A stretch of DNA of 64,000 bases, taken from positions 1-64,000 of the forward strand of contig OENT01000433.1 in assembly GCA_900239685.1 (NCBI GenBank). Direction: 5' to 3'. Origin of the DNA: Rotaria macrura. Lineage: Eukaryota; Rotifera; Eurotatoria; Philodinida; Philodinidae. Both the position numbers and the translations under genes were made by a program. The notes below the pieces were generated by a model that was not told where the DNA came from, made no database searches, and saw only the letters and a program-made list of their open reading frames with translations. Shown one piece after another: positions 1 to 10,497 of the stretch (the first letter of the stretch is position 1; each line of letters opens with the position of its first letter).

Positions 1-78
1 TTGTAAAAATCATGTTATGAGCATTCTCGAGGTTCTCATGCATTCTCTCTTAAGAATTTACGAGTAAAACGTCAAGAG

Positions 79-169
79 GGAAACAGCTGATTATTAATCA
101 GATATGATAATCACTGATAATCACTGATAATCACTGATAATCATTTCTAATCAATAATCAGCTGTTTCC
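79..169. repeat. 17-bp perfect inverted repeat enclosing a tandem array
   Basis: The arm GGAAACAGCTGATTATT (79-95) is matched exactly by its reverse complement at 153-169. The 57-bp loop contains four head-to-tail copies of the 10-mer TGATAATCAC at 105-143, the last ending in a variant base. The whole could form a hairpin. It may be the end of a transposon or a very short element of its own; no target duplication was recognised. Confidence 0.8.
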
Positions 170-872
170 TCCTTGTAAAAAGTACACTGTAACTTCTTCC
201 GTTATAAGTTATCGGGTGGTAGTCGGCTGGCAGCGACAACTTCCCACTCCTAATTAAAACAACCAAAGGTAAAGTTCAACAAAATAGCTGACTAAATCAA
301 AGACGACCAATCAAATCGAAGCTTCTCTACAGGGTATTTCCTTTATTGTTCATGTAACGTTGAGCTAAAGATTGAAAAAAAGAATCAGTTTTTCTTACAG
401 CATAAACTCATTTTCAATCGATTGTTGTCGTAGTTCAATAAAAAAAGTCTTACTATTATAATTTGAGTTTATTTCAAACATATTGTTGAACATTTAGTTC
501 GCATTAACTCTTATTCTAATTCAGTTTTGCTCGTGATTAAACTATGAATATCTTTCTGCTTGTTTCAAATTTTTTCATCACGGACATAACAATAAAATTT
601 TCGATACTAATAATAAAGACTCGTTGTTTTTTCTTCTATTTCTTTAAAGTAAATATGAAATAAACAGGCAACTTCTCTTGTATCCTTCAGCAAACAAGTA
701 GTTAAAAATTATATCTCCGACTCAAAATTGTATTCATTAACGATCTACTTCGGTTTTTTCTATTATCCATGTCGAAATCCTACGATCGTATACGACTAAA
801 AGATGAAATATGACCTAACACTGCGGTCGTTTACGATGATCGTTGCTCGTCTTATTTCATCGTGTACAACTT

Positions 873-903
873 AGGGGTGACAGATTCGCTTTCCTTTCCG
901 AAA
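873..903 (+). repeat. Inverted segment, left copy (pairs with 4272-4302)
   Basis: This segment contains TAGGGGTGACAG followed by TTCGCTTTCCTTT. The reverse complement appears at 4272-4302 with only one internal mismatch over about 24 bases, and weaker similarity continues outward on both sides (ACGATC and TTTACGAC blocks). The two could be terminal repeats of one 3.5-kb element or two separate copies of the same small repeat in opposite orientation. Confidence 0.55.
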
Positions 904-1166
904 GGAAAGCTATACGATGAACTGAGCGATAGATTATAAATGCTTTCATATATATTTAATCTGTGTAACATGTGAAGCTTTCATAGGCAAATTTGGAATA
1001 TATTCCAACTATTTTCTCATTGTTTCTATATTTTCCTTTTCGTTCATCACACTGATTATTTTCTAGACTACCTTTGATTGTCTCTTATTCTATTCCATTG
1101 ATCTGACACTGTCTGCTATATTTTCTGAGCTGTCTCTCTCTGGCTACATGATGATCCTGGTTGGTT

Positions 1167-1747
1167 ATCATTTAGCACAAATCGTCACCCCCACATTCAT
1201 CCCAAAATCATACCCCTATTTTTACATAAGAAAAAAAATATTATCTCTACTGGTGACCAAATAGGGATTTTGATTTAGGGATTTTTCAACTTAGGGATTT
1301 TTTCTTGAATCTAAGAAATGTCGTATCCATCATGATTGAACATCATGTTCTATCTTGCTGAAAAAAAATTTTGCCATCAAAGGCACTTGGTGCCACGAAA
1401 ATCAGCGTACCAGAAAACACATTCTGGGGACCAGATAGACATATATCAGATAGAGAAATATCAGTAGAGAGATAACATTGAGTCGCCTTTTAGGATTTTG
1501 GTGACCATAATTTGTGTGCTGATAGTGCTGTTTTTGTAGCACTACCTGGCTTCGATGGCAAAAAATTTTCCAACGAGATAGAACATGATGTTCAATCATG
1601 ATGGATACGACATATTTTAGATTCAAAAAATCCCTAAATTGAAAAATCCCTATTTGGTAACCAGTAGGGACAATTTTCTTTTTATTATACACAAATAGGG
1701 ATATGATTTAGGGATGAATCTGAGGGTGACACTTTGTGGTAAATGAT
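1167..1747. mobile_element. 581-bp foldback / MITE-like element with ~200-bp inverted arms
   Basis: The left arm (1167 to about 1372) begins ATCATTTAGCACAAA and is the approximate reverse complement of about 1554-1747, which ends TTTGTGGTAAATGAT. Within the arms long blocks match closely, for example the segment around 1320-1352 against 1577-1612. A unique centre of about 180 bp lies between the arms and codes for nothing recognisable. A spurious minus-strand frame of 96 codons runs over the right arm and centre. The structure is that of a non-autonomous foldback DNA transposon. No clean target-site duplication is visible, so the exact ends are uncertain by a few bases. Confidence 0.8.
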
Positions 1748-4271
1748 ACGCATTCGGTGATCCTCGATTGACTCGTACTGATATGTTTGTTAGAAAAGTC
1801 AGTCGTATATTAGATTTTTAAATGAGAGTGTATTCTTGATAAAATGAAGTGCCTTTTATTGTCATTGAAAAATATTTAAGATCATGATCTAAAACGAGTT
1901 TTGAAGTATATCGAGTAGAAATTAGTACCCATTCCCCCCTGACAGACCAACATAGACATTTTAATTAACTAATTATCTAATTAATTAATTGAAGGCCTAT
2001 GAAAGACCGTGACCGACAGATTCCAGAGCGAATTAGTGAATCTGACATACTGCTTCAAAGGATTATCGGGGATCATTTGTGACTTACATATAATTGAAAT
2101 ACAGATGTAGTATTTCCTTCTTGAAGTTGAGACTCGGCAGTAAGCAATTATGACGAAGTATCCTCAATGTACAAAAAGTGGCTTGCTTTCCGAAAATTTG
2201 CAGCAATAGTTTCATCCTGTTTCAGATTTTTATTTCGTAGCCATTATGCTAAGAGTTTTTTTAAAGACATCTGTCGTTTCTTTGTAGTTTTCAAGCATCT
2301 TTTTTATTCGTATGTTAAAAGTGCAAGAAGAAAAGATAAATGATCGATATACGATAGAGATAATCAAAATAGATGATTTTCCATCGAGTTTTGATCTTAA
2401 ATATTGAATTTTTATTTTTCACATTCTTTTCAATACATAGAAAAGTGAGCTATTGGTGGAGATAAATTGTGCGACTTTCTTTAAAAAAATACGAAGGGCT
2501 CAATACTTTTTAATTTTTTTCTTTTCTCAGATCTAATTTCAGAGAAAATATTGTATAGTTGAAATTGAATTGCATTTATTGTTCTTTTTAAAATAAAATA
2601 TTACATAGGAACTTTAGTAACAGCAGAAAATAAATATCTAGCAGTTAAGTTTTCTTCATTCAGGATTCGGTACTGAAGAACACTAATCTACACTAAAATC
2701 ACATGAAGAGATTATCCCACGTGATTTCTGTTGTGAACTTCAGAGAGAAGTGTTTTCCTTTAAAATGGTTTATTGCAATCTCCTCAAAACTTGATTTATC
2801 TTGAACTTTAAAGTCGATTCTAGTAGATTCATTTATTTTTTTGTTTGATTAATGGATCTCAGACTCTGTAAGCCAAAAATAATTTAGCATTCTCACTTCA
2901 CTCGAATGAGATGTTAAGATAACTCTGCTTACCTTTCATGCTTATTGTTTTAGCGAAATTCCCTTTTTATCCAGAGATATAGTGTCCGAAAGGCAAAGTT
3001 AATAAAGCAGGCGATCTTCGGCTCCTCCTGCCATTCAGTTGGACAGTTATGAATCTTCAAGGCCACAACTAGATGAGCTCTAGTCGTCAGCTTACACCCG
3101 TGAGATGTCTGTCTGAAAGACGTAAGGAAATTAAAACTGTTTTTTTTTACCAATAAACTATACCTGTTCTACGTATTTATAGAAAATCAATTTATTTTGA
3201 TGTGTAACAGCTGATTTCTCTCTTGCGTGTGCTTTAAGAATGTATTTTGAGTGCGTTCATTAAGAACATAAGCTCTTTCAGGTGTGAACTTCATGAGTCA
3301 CGATTATTACAGTAATAGTCTTACAATGAATGCACAATAACGTTTCTTAATGGGGAAGGCAATTTTGGGAACATTCTAACGCAAAGTCATTAAGCTGACT
3401 CGTCGAAATTTTTGAGCGTCGCACAGCTTATCGTCAAGCGGCCACTCTCAAGTGGTGAAATGCACAGCTAATAGCTGTTTGGATTTCTAAGCTACTCAAT
3501 TTCTTCCACACATTCTAATTTAAAGCGACATTATGAATTCCCACATGTGTCACCGTTCTCTGACAAGAGATTTTTTTCTTGGCTAATTGAGAAACTGGAT
3601 AATTAAATTAATTTCATGCTACATGAATCATGCATAAACCTATTAAAGCTTGTTTAAAACCTCCAAAAATGAGTTAATAAGCTCGTAGTTGTATGAGATC
3701 CAAGCAGAAAAGCACTGGCGAAAAAATTTTTAAATGCAACAAAAGAGTGAACACGGGGGAAAACGAGTGTGCACACTAACAATCGTGGTTACCAATAATT
3801 AGTGCAAAACGCCCATTTTTTTGTCCCTTTTATCAGTTTTATCACATTTTTTACACTTTTTTCTTCTTGAGAACTAATGAGAAACAACCCAAGCAGAAAG
3901 AAAAGAAATTTCTTCGTTCTATTCCATCTCTGCTTCTGACAAAAACGAAAATAATCTTTTAGAACTTCGGTGAAACAATGCTCCATTTATGTCTTGTTAT
4001 CAAAACAATGAAAAAGCCTGTTGAATTAACCGTAGTGAACTGAACCAGCATGTTAAGATCGAATAGATTAGTTTGAAGCCTGAACGAAGAACCGATGGAG
4101 CAATCAACGTAGAAAAGTGACTTTGGATTTGAGAAAAATAAAAAGGAGAGAAAAAAATCCATAAATGTTACTGATATTAGAATGAGTGAGTTATCATCTT
4201 AATCGTCATTTACACATCCAGTAAAATTCTAACCGAATGAGAGATTTCAATTTTCTTTTCGTTGCCTTTCT

Positions 4272-4302
4272 GAAAGCAAAAGGAAAGCGAAACTGTCACC
4301 CC
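4272..4302 (-). repeat. Inverted segment, right copy (pairs with 873-903)
   Basis: Reverse-complement partner of the segment at 873-903, reading AGGAAAGCGAAACTGTCACC and a few bases further on the plus strand. Nothing coding for a transposase was seen between the two copies. Confidence 0.55.
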
Positions 4303-5002
4303 TATGTACGATACGACAAGTTCCAACGCTAATTCAGGCGGCAAGGGAAATGACATGATACGATCGTTTACGACGGGTGTAACCCTCGACCTGATAAGAT
4401 CCAATCAATTTTATCCCATTTCTGCCAGGTATTGTCCTGTTTTACCAAGTAGTATCTGAGAATTGAGGGGATTGGAGTTACCAGCGAGATTTTGTAGGAG
4501 TTTTGGACAGAGAAATCGATTAAATTATTAAATGTTAGCAGTCCATCGCTAAGTGATCGAGCAACTGAAATAGATGCTCATGAGAAAAATTCATAAACAA
4601 TTTTTCTTTATGCAAATATATATTTTCATCTCTCCATATTCATATATTTCAATAAATTAACAACGATTGTAACAGTAGTCATCCAAATTTTCTAATATCA
4701 TTAACGGCTATAGCCACATGTTAACTGGATCGAATCCGAATTTTTTCTACTCCTTTTGTATCTGATTTTCGTTATGTCGTATATATCAGTCGGAATCTTA
4801 GAAGTTAGTATCGTTAAAACTAGGGTAGTAAGTATCGAACTACAGTCAAATTTATATATATACTGCTATATAGGGATCCTTAAATGATATTCTGTTGTTG
4901 AAAAACTAGACTTATCTCGATGAAATTTTAACTGATACAATATTATCCGAATTCATTTATTGTAGATCATTTTAAAACTATCGCAAGAACTTAAATAGCA
5001 TA

Positions 5003-5839
5003 ATGAAGATGGAGCCACATCGAAATTGTCGCATTTATATCCTCATTTTAATTATATTTTCTATTTTCATATTCATGAATCCGTATGGATATGGATATAC
5101 CAGAAAGCAAGAAATCGTGCTCATTTACAACGTATCACGAAACGTAAGCGTAGTTAGAAGCACAGCAGCTGAGAATGATATTCAGTACTCACGAGACGAT
5201 ATTAACAATTACTTCAATGAAACAGATGATAAACTTAGCATTCATTGGCTTCGGCTTATAAAGCGTTACATTGGTTTTCCACTTCCTCATGGTATTGGAT
5301 CGCATCAACTCGCATTAGTTGCTACTGGCCTATTGACATCTAACGGAGGGCCAGTAATGGAATTGGGTTGTGGATATAGTTCTACTATTCTTCTTCATCA
5401 ACTTATAGTTGTCGAACAAAAACGCTATTTACTGTCAACAGATACCGATCTTAAGTGGTTATCTAAATTTCAGACCAATATGTCTTCATCTATGCACGAG
5501 TTTCGTCATATCAATACCACATCCGAATGGGATAATGTAGGAACGAATCATCCGCGATGGTCGTTATCTTTCATTGATCATAAACCAGGTGAAAGACGTG
5601 TTGTCGATGTTATTCGCTTGGCAAATATTACTGACATAGTTGTATTGCATGATACAGAGACTGCTTCATATAATTATGAGCCAGGACTTGCGATATATCC
5701 TTACAGGTATCGATTTGATTATATACCAACCAATACGGATGTGTTGAGTATGTACAATGGTACACTTTTTAATAAAGTAAAACGGTTACTTGAACTCACT
5801 ATAAAAATGAAATTACCGGTACAATCACCGCAACAATAA
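5003..5839 (+). CDS. Intronless type II membrane protein with methyltransferase-like motif
   Basis: A single uninterrupted frame of 278 residues. Residues about 11-25 form a hydrophobic segment (IYILILIIFSIFIFM) after a short basic N-terminus, so the protein is probably a signal-anchored type II membrane protein with its body in the secretory lumen. This agrees with several N-glycosylation sequons (NVS, NET, NTT, NIT, NGT). Residues 119-127 read MELGCGYSS, resembling motif I of class I SAM-dependent methyltransferases, and an acidic TDTDL at 146-150 sits where motif II would be. The rest is not familiar. ATG at 5003 is the first in frame and lies after a TATA-like run; AATAAA follows at 6252. 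The lack of introns contrasts with most genes here and could reflect retroposition or horizontal acquisition. Substrate unknown; methyltransferase activity is inference. Confidence 0.65.
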   Translation: MKMEPHRNCRIYILILIIFSIFIFMNPYGYGYTRKQEIVLIYNVSRNVSVVRSTAAENDIQYSRDDINNYFNETDDKLSIHWLRLIKRYIGFPLPHGIGSHQLALVATGLLTSNGGPVMELGCGYSSTILLHQLIVVEQKRYLLSTDTDLKWLSKFQTNMSSSMHEFRHINTTSEWDNVGTNHPRWSLSFIDHKPGERRVVDVIRLANITDIVVLHDTETASYNYEPGLAIYPYRYRFDYIPTNTDVLSMYNGTLFNKVKRLLELTIKMKLPVQSPQQ

Positions 5840-6792
5840 GTTACGATGCAAGTGAATCATTGGCTGCAGATAGGAATGCACTGAACCCAACTTCAATCAA
5901 ATCCAATTCTGATTCTTTGTTTTGGTTTAATCAGAGTTGACTGGAGCTAGACTTGGATTTGTGTTAGCATTGGCTAGAATTTATGCCTGGTTTCTTCAAA
6001 TTCAAGCCGATGCCATTCCAATTTCAGTCACTAGCAACAATTGATTTGACAGACATTGGATTTAGTACTTGCCTAGCTGCAAAGAATGTTTCTAGACAAG
6101 TATTTCCATTTTTACAGTTGTAGAGAGTAGATTAAACTACAGTTCATAATGGCACGACAAGCCTCAATGTAATAGAGAGTTGAGTCCTATTTTTATGCTA
6201 TCTCTTTAATCCTTTCCAATTAAAAAAAGAAAAAAATTGTTTTCTTTGTTCAATAAATGATACACTGTTAAAAATCACATGTAAACTACACGTGTCACAA
6301 ATGTAATACATAATGGTACGGTTTAGATGTTTTACTGTTAGTACTCACCATGACATTCGCACAGGATGCGATAGTGACATGGAATTATAACTAAGTCAAA
6401 CTTTTACCAACTCAAGTGATAAACAAAGAATTTGTTACAAAGCTCATTTATTTCAATAATCTGTTGTATATCACATGAATAAAATTTGATGCAGTTTTTT
6501 CTTGATTTTATAAATTCAGTCGGCGATATTATTAGAATCAGTGAAATTCCTAGTAAACAAATATCTTTTTTCGTAAAGGTGCAGTCGGTGAAACAATTAT
6601 TTAATGATGATATTGTCATAAATCTGTCAGTTAGGGTTTAAATATACGCAGCAAGTATGCACAGAGTATTCATTTCGATGTTTTTGCAAAGCACATTTTC
6701 AATAGTTGCTTGCGTGAGAGATCCCAGTGCTCATGCAAAATGACAAATTCATCTTAAAATTAAAATATACATTTTTATCTATTAAGAGAAAT
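5840..6792. other. Intergenic, no gene seen
   Basis: Between the methyltransferase-like gene and the 3' end of the Cys-rich gene on the other strand. It includes the likely 3' UTR and AATAAA (6252-6257) of the former. Nothing else was recognised. Confidence 0.6.
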
Positions 6793-7200
6793 TTAGCAGT
6801 TACAATCACATCCTCCAAGATCGCAATTCCCACAGTCACATCCATTACAATCACATCCATTACAATCACATCCACTACAATCGCAACCACTACAATCGCA
6901 ACCACTACAATTACAACAACCACCACAACAACTATCACCACAGCAACAACCAGCATCATTAGATGAAGCATTATCATTATTCCAACACCACATACAACAA
7001 CACAGTCTAGCCCAATCATCTCCACAATAAGGCGAGCACCAAAATGCTGTTGATTGACTATGTTCTCGTCCGTTTTTGCGCTTTTGTTCTTCGTTAAGCG
7101 AACTTGTAGTAGATTCATTGATCATCGAATTCGTTGCTGCAGGTTGTTGTGTGATGTATATTGATGGTTTTGGCGATGTATTGCCCTCATTGTTTGACAT
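6793..7200 (-). CDS. Small protein with periodic Cys-rich (GCDC) tail
   Basis: A 135-residue frame if translation starts at the ATG at 7198-7200 (MSNNEGN...). The first 65 or so residues are polar, rich in Ser, Asn and Thr, with a basic EEQKRK patch. Then a block with CCCMWCW and CCCGD motifs begins, and the tail is a near-perfect five-residue periodicity of the form S/N-G-C-D-C repeated six or seven times, ending GGCDCNC. At the DNA level this is a 15-bp tandem repeat (about 6795-6920). The Cys spacing suggests metal binding or dense disulphide/coiled packing, but no known metallothionein pattern fits exactly. There is no signal peptide. An in-frame ATG at 7242 would add 14 residues. No introns. 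The opposite strand reads as Thr/Ile repeats and is a shadow. Real gene fairly likely; function unknown. Confidence 0.6.
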   Translation of the reverse strand: MSNNEGNTSPKPSIYITQQPAATNSMINESTTSSLNEEQKRKNGREHSQSTAFWCSPYCGDDWARLCCCMWCWNNDNASSNDAGCCCGDSCCGGCCNCSGCDCSGCDCSGCDCNGCDCNGCDCGNCDLGGCDCNC

Positions 7201-8661
7201 TTCTTGAAGGATTTCTAGATAGGATGATGTAAAGCAAATCATTCAAACTCGAATCGATTGTATTTGCATAGATATTTACTTAGTGACTCGTATGCCCACG
7301 TTCTTTACCAAATGTGATAAGAAACACAAAATAACAACGAGCAATTGAATTTGACTTTTTTTATATAATAATAAGAATAGAATGGACAAAAGGATTCGAA
7401 TTTTATTCGCTCATTTTATCGGCCAATAGTTGTTTGAATGCCGATTAAGTCTTAAATTCGGCAGTGCCTAATAGACACTGCCTATAATTGTCCCATTATT
7501 TAGGAGTACGTCTAAAATTACAAAGGAGAAATGTGTATTAATTTTGCTTTCGGATTACTAGAGACATGCTCGTACTCCTCGGTATAATGAATCTTGAATG
7601 ATTTCCGACTGTGACAAGGTAGCAAAGTAAAACTACTGATGCATAAGAATAACACTCGTTTCCTAATCTATTGTGTCTATGATGATCAACTATTAGTTCA
7701 CCGTTCATTAAAACCGATCCTACATATGAATAGATCATGATAATTCTATACATTCTTATATGGTTTCTTGAAAATGTGGCTTCAAACGAAACTAAATGAC
7801 ATTCACTGTTGAAAATATGCTTGTTGAGTTTTTGAATTTAATAAAAACTAATACGTGCATGGATTAGACTGTAAATGTGAATATCAATATTGAGACATGA
7901 CTAAAATTTTAAGCTCACATTGGCAGTACATATCCGATGAGTAGGAAAATAATTTAAGCAACATTTTTCTCCTATCTTAATCATCGTGAATTATACTTCA
8001 TAAAATCATCAAATTTACTTTTCTCTATCAAATCATTTGTGATGCTGTCTGGTAATTATCCTATTTGCTACTCTTGAAATCTTCAAAGGTGGTATGAGAT
8101 ACGTTTGTATGATGTATTTTCTGAAAATATGCAGACGCCATTAGCAAAAAGATAGCAACAATAATACTAACGATGTCTCCAGAGTTTTCATAGTCGCCTA
8201 AAACGGCAAGATATGTATAATTTTGAATGTTTCACCCAAACCAAAATCTAGGGGCGTCACCAGACATTTAAGCGTAGTGGGGCTTATCCTCATCGTTCTT
8301 TTTGAGGTACTTGTTGACGGGCTCTAGACACTAATCCGAATAAGCTTTCAAATGTTATTGCTAAGTTTTAAAACTACCGTTGTACTAAAATGAAATGGTC
8401 ATGTGTGCATTATTTGTATCTTAAAAACGAATATGCCTAGTTTAGGTACGAGAACAGGAACTTTGAAATCAAAACAGAAGAAATTATTTATTTGAGTATA
8501 ATACGACTATTTTTATGAATGTCTGAAAAAGTATCAGTAAAAAAATTAGTTTTTTTCAGACAAAACAAGTTGTTTTGATGTTTCCGTAGATATGGATGAA
8601 TGGTGTAACTTTTGATTAATTGCCATGTTCTCAAATCGTGGCCAATTCGAAGATTTTATTG

Positions 8662-8683
8662 CAATTAATCGGCCGATTAATTG
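8662..8683. repeat. 22-bp perfect palindrome
   Basis: Self-complementary sequence centred on GGCC, with half-site CAATTAATCGG. The following 30 bases resemble the reverse complement of about 9252-9300, so the palindrome belongs to a larger, decayed inverted repeat flanking the MITE at 8797-9016. Confidence 0.8.
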
Positions 8684-8786
8684 TGAGATTAAATTGTGAT
8701 ATTTCGTCTCAAGTGATGGTCTTTTGTCAATTTTTTCAACAAAATCGAGATCCACCATAAACAACATGACTTTGATTAAATGGATG

Positions 8787-9026
8787 AATATGACGTAGGA
8801 GTGTCATATTCCCATTACTGTTACCAGTAAGTGGTAAGTTACAACACTTACTACTTACCTGGTAAGTGGTAAGTGATAAAGATTATCATGTAAAAATAAG
8901 TAATTGATGAGTAAACTAATTACTGAACACCGTTAAATATAATATTTTTCAATCATAAAAACACTTACCGTTACCTTGGTAAGTGGAAGTGGAAGTAATA
9001 GTAATATGACACACCTAATATGACGT
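8787..9026. mobile_element. 220-bp MITE with 10-bp target-site duplication
   Basis: Element body 8797-9016. Its ends are inverted repeats: AGGAGTGTCATATT on the left against AGGTGTGTCATATT (reverse complement of the right end), one mismatch in 14. It is flanked directly by the 10-bp repeat AATATGACGT at 8787-8796 and 9017-9026. The interior carries repeated GGTAAGTGGTAAGT and ACTTACC blocks in both orientations and no frame. A 9-10 bp duplication is typical of Mutator-like transposons, so a Mutator-type non-autonomous element is the best guess; superfamily assignment is inference. Confidence 0.8.
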
Positions 9027-9414
9027 CAGTGAGTTTTTCATACGATCTCCTCGAGTTCATTTTCTTCATGTTTCTTCTCCAAGAAAAAGAACCAAATCGA
9101 CAGATAACAAAAATAATTTATAGAAAATGAGCCAATAACACAGTCAAAAAGCTTGAACACGAAGGCAGGTTGAGCTACTGATACATTGAGATGAAAAGAT
9201 AAATGATATCATTTGATTTCCCATAATATTACCGATGCGAACAGTTAAGTGATAATCGACGATTTTATCGCACTAAAATCTCACGATTAATCGGTCTGCT
9301 AAATTGCGATTACTTGCTATTTTTCATTAGAAAATCGACGATTTTTTTAAAATCGCGATTAATCGTCAAACCCGCCGCGATTTTCAATACACGAGTTAAT
9401 ATTTAGTTTTTTTA

Positions 9415-9424
9415 GGGGGGGGGG
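9415..9424 (+). repeat. G10 homopolymer
   Basis: Ten consecutive G in very AT-rich surroundings. Similar G or C runs occur at 40176, 54849 and 55544. Confidence 0.9.
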
Positions 9425-10441
9425 AAGATGGTGAAACGAAACACAATCGTCCTTGATTTCAATTTAGCAGGGTGCATCCTTTTTAATCTCTTTGAGGAAT
9501 AATATTACAACTTATCGCTAGCTTTCGTCAGGACTCATGAGTCATAATGGACGACATAAAAGGATGATTAGTGCTCTCAATATCTAATAATTACAGAAAT
9601 TAATAGAAGAATTTCCATTACTCTCAATGGAGAAAATATTGCTACTCTTTTCGATTCAAAATTCAGACTTCAGTGCTTTAAATGATACTCATTTCGTTAA
9701 TTCAAGAATTCAATGGATAAAGTGAAATAACGTTTGTGGGACTCAAAAGCCGGTGATGGGACTCAGCTTCACATGGCCCCACCCTAGCGGCATCATTAGA
9801 AAAATCACGTGAAAATTAGTCTACGATTTACTAAGTATTGATACGAAACTAGTCAAACATGTGAACTCTAGCATTATTGTACCACTTTCGGTTGAGTAAA
9901 TCGTATAGATCATGATGTTTCACCATCGCTCGCCATTTCTGCTCATCATATATAATTTTCTTCTCATATTGTCTCTATATTACTGTTACTAACTATGCCC
10001 CTTCTATGGGTACTTTTCCTATGTTTTCATGTTCTCGGGTTCTCTCTCATCGCTGCCTATGAACATATGAGGCTTTATTATAAACGACGCAATTAATGAT
10101 TTAAATACAAAAACAAAACAAAGTGTAATAACATCATTGCTTCCGATTTATCTATCAAAAATAGTGCAGTTTACTTTGTAACCGCATGCTTATATAGGCA
10201 ACGAGGAGAGTGAAGGGAACATAAAAAATAGGAGAGTTACTCTAGGGAAGAACGGAGAATAATGAAAATAACATAAAGACAAGAAGAGAAGGATAATACA
10301 GAAAGTTACAAGGTACGAACAACTCATAAGATGAGAAGAAATAGTAAGACATTGTGAAACATCCTGTATACAATACACTCAAACGGGAGCGGTACAAATA
10401 ATTTTTTAAACGAAATCCACTATTGTAATTCAAACAAACAT

Positions 10442-10497
10442 TTAATAGAAGTGGTAACAAACAATACAATTAATAGAAGTTGTAACAAACAATACAA
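10442..10497 (+). repeat. 28-bp tandem duplication
   Basis: Two adjacent copies (10442-10469 and 10470-10497) starting TTAATAGAAG and ending ACAATACAA, differing at a single base. A recent local duplication with no sign of function. Confidence 0.9.

Larger units (their letters stand above)
1..5002. other. Gene-free, repeat-rich region
   Basis: No reading frame here looks like a gene; the open frames are short, AT-driven and match no family I know. The stretch holds several inverted-repeat structures listed separately: a short palindrome with an internal 10-bp tandem array (79-169), a 581-bp foldback element (1167-1747), and a related pair of inverted segments near 873 and 4272. The density of palindromes suggests remnants of non-autonomous DNA transposons. 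A TATA-like run at about 4852-4876 could serve the gene starting at 5003. Confidence 0.6.

Noticed and set aside
1402-1692. Minus-strand 96-codon frame
   Set aside because: It lies inside the foldback element arm and centre and has no family resemblance.
6727-6966. Plus-strand frame of Thr/Ile repeats
   Set aside because: It is the complement of the 15-bp repeat encoding the Cys-rich tail on the minus strand and looks like a shadow.
8248-9795. GGGGCGTCACC-like motif near 8252 and CCCCACCCTAGCGG near 9778 as ends of one element
   Set aside because: Only about seven bases pair convincingly; not distinguishable from chance.
10190-10469. Hydrophobic minus-strand frames
   Set aside because: Overlapping frames with AT-driven Leu/Phe/Ser content, no start context or homology.
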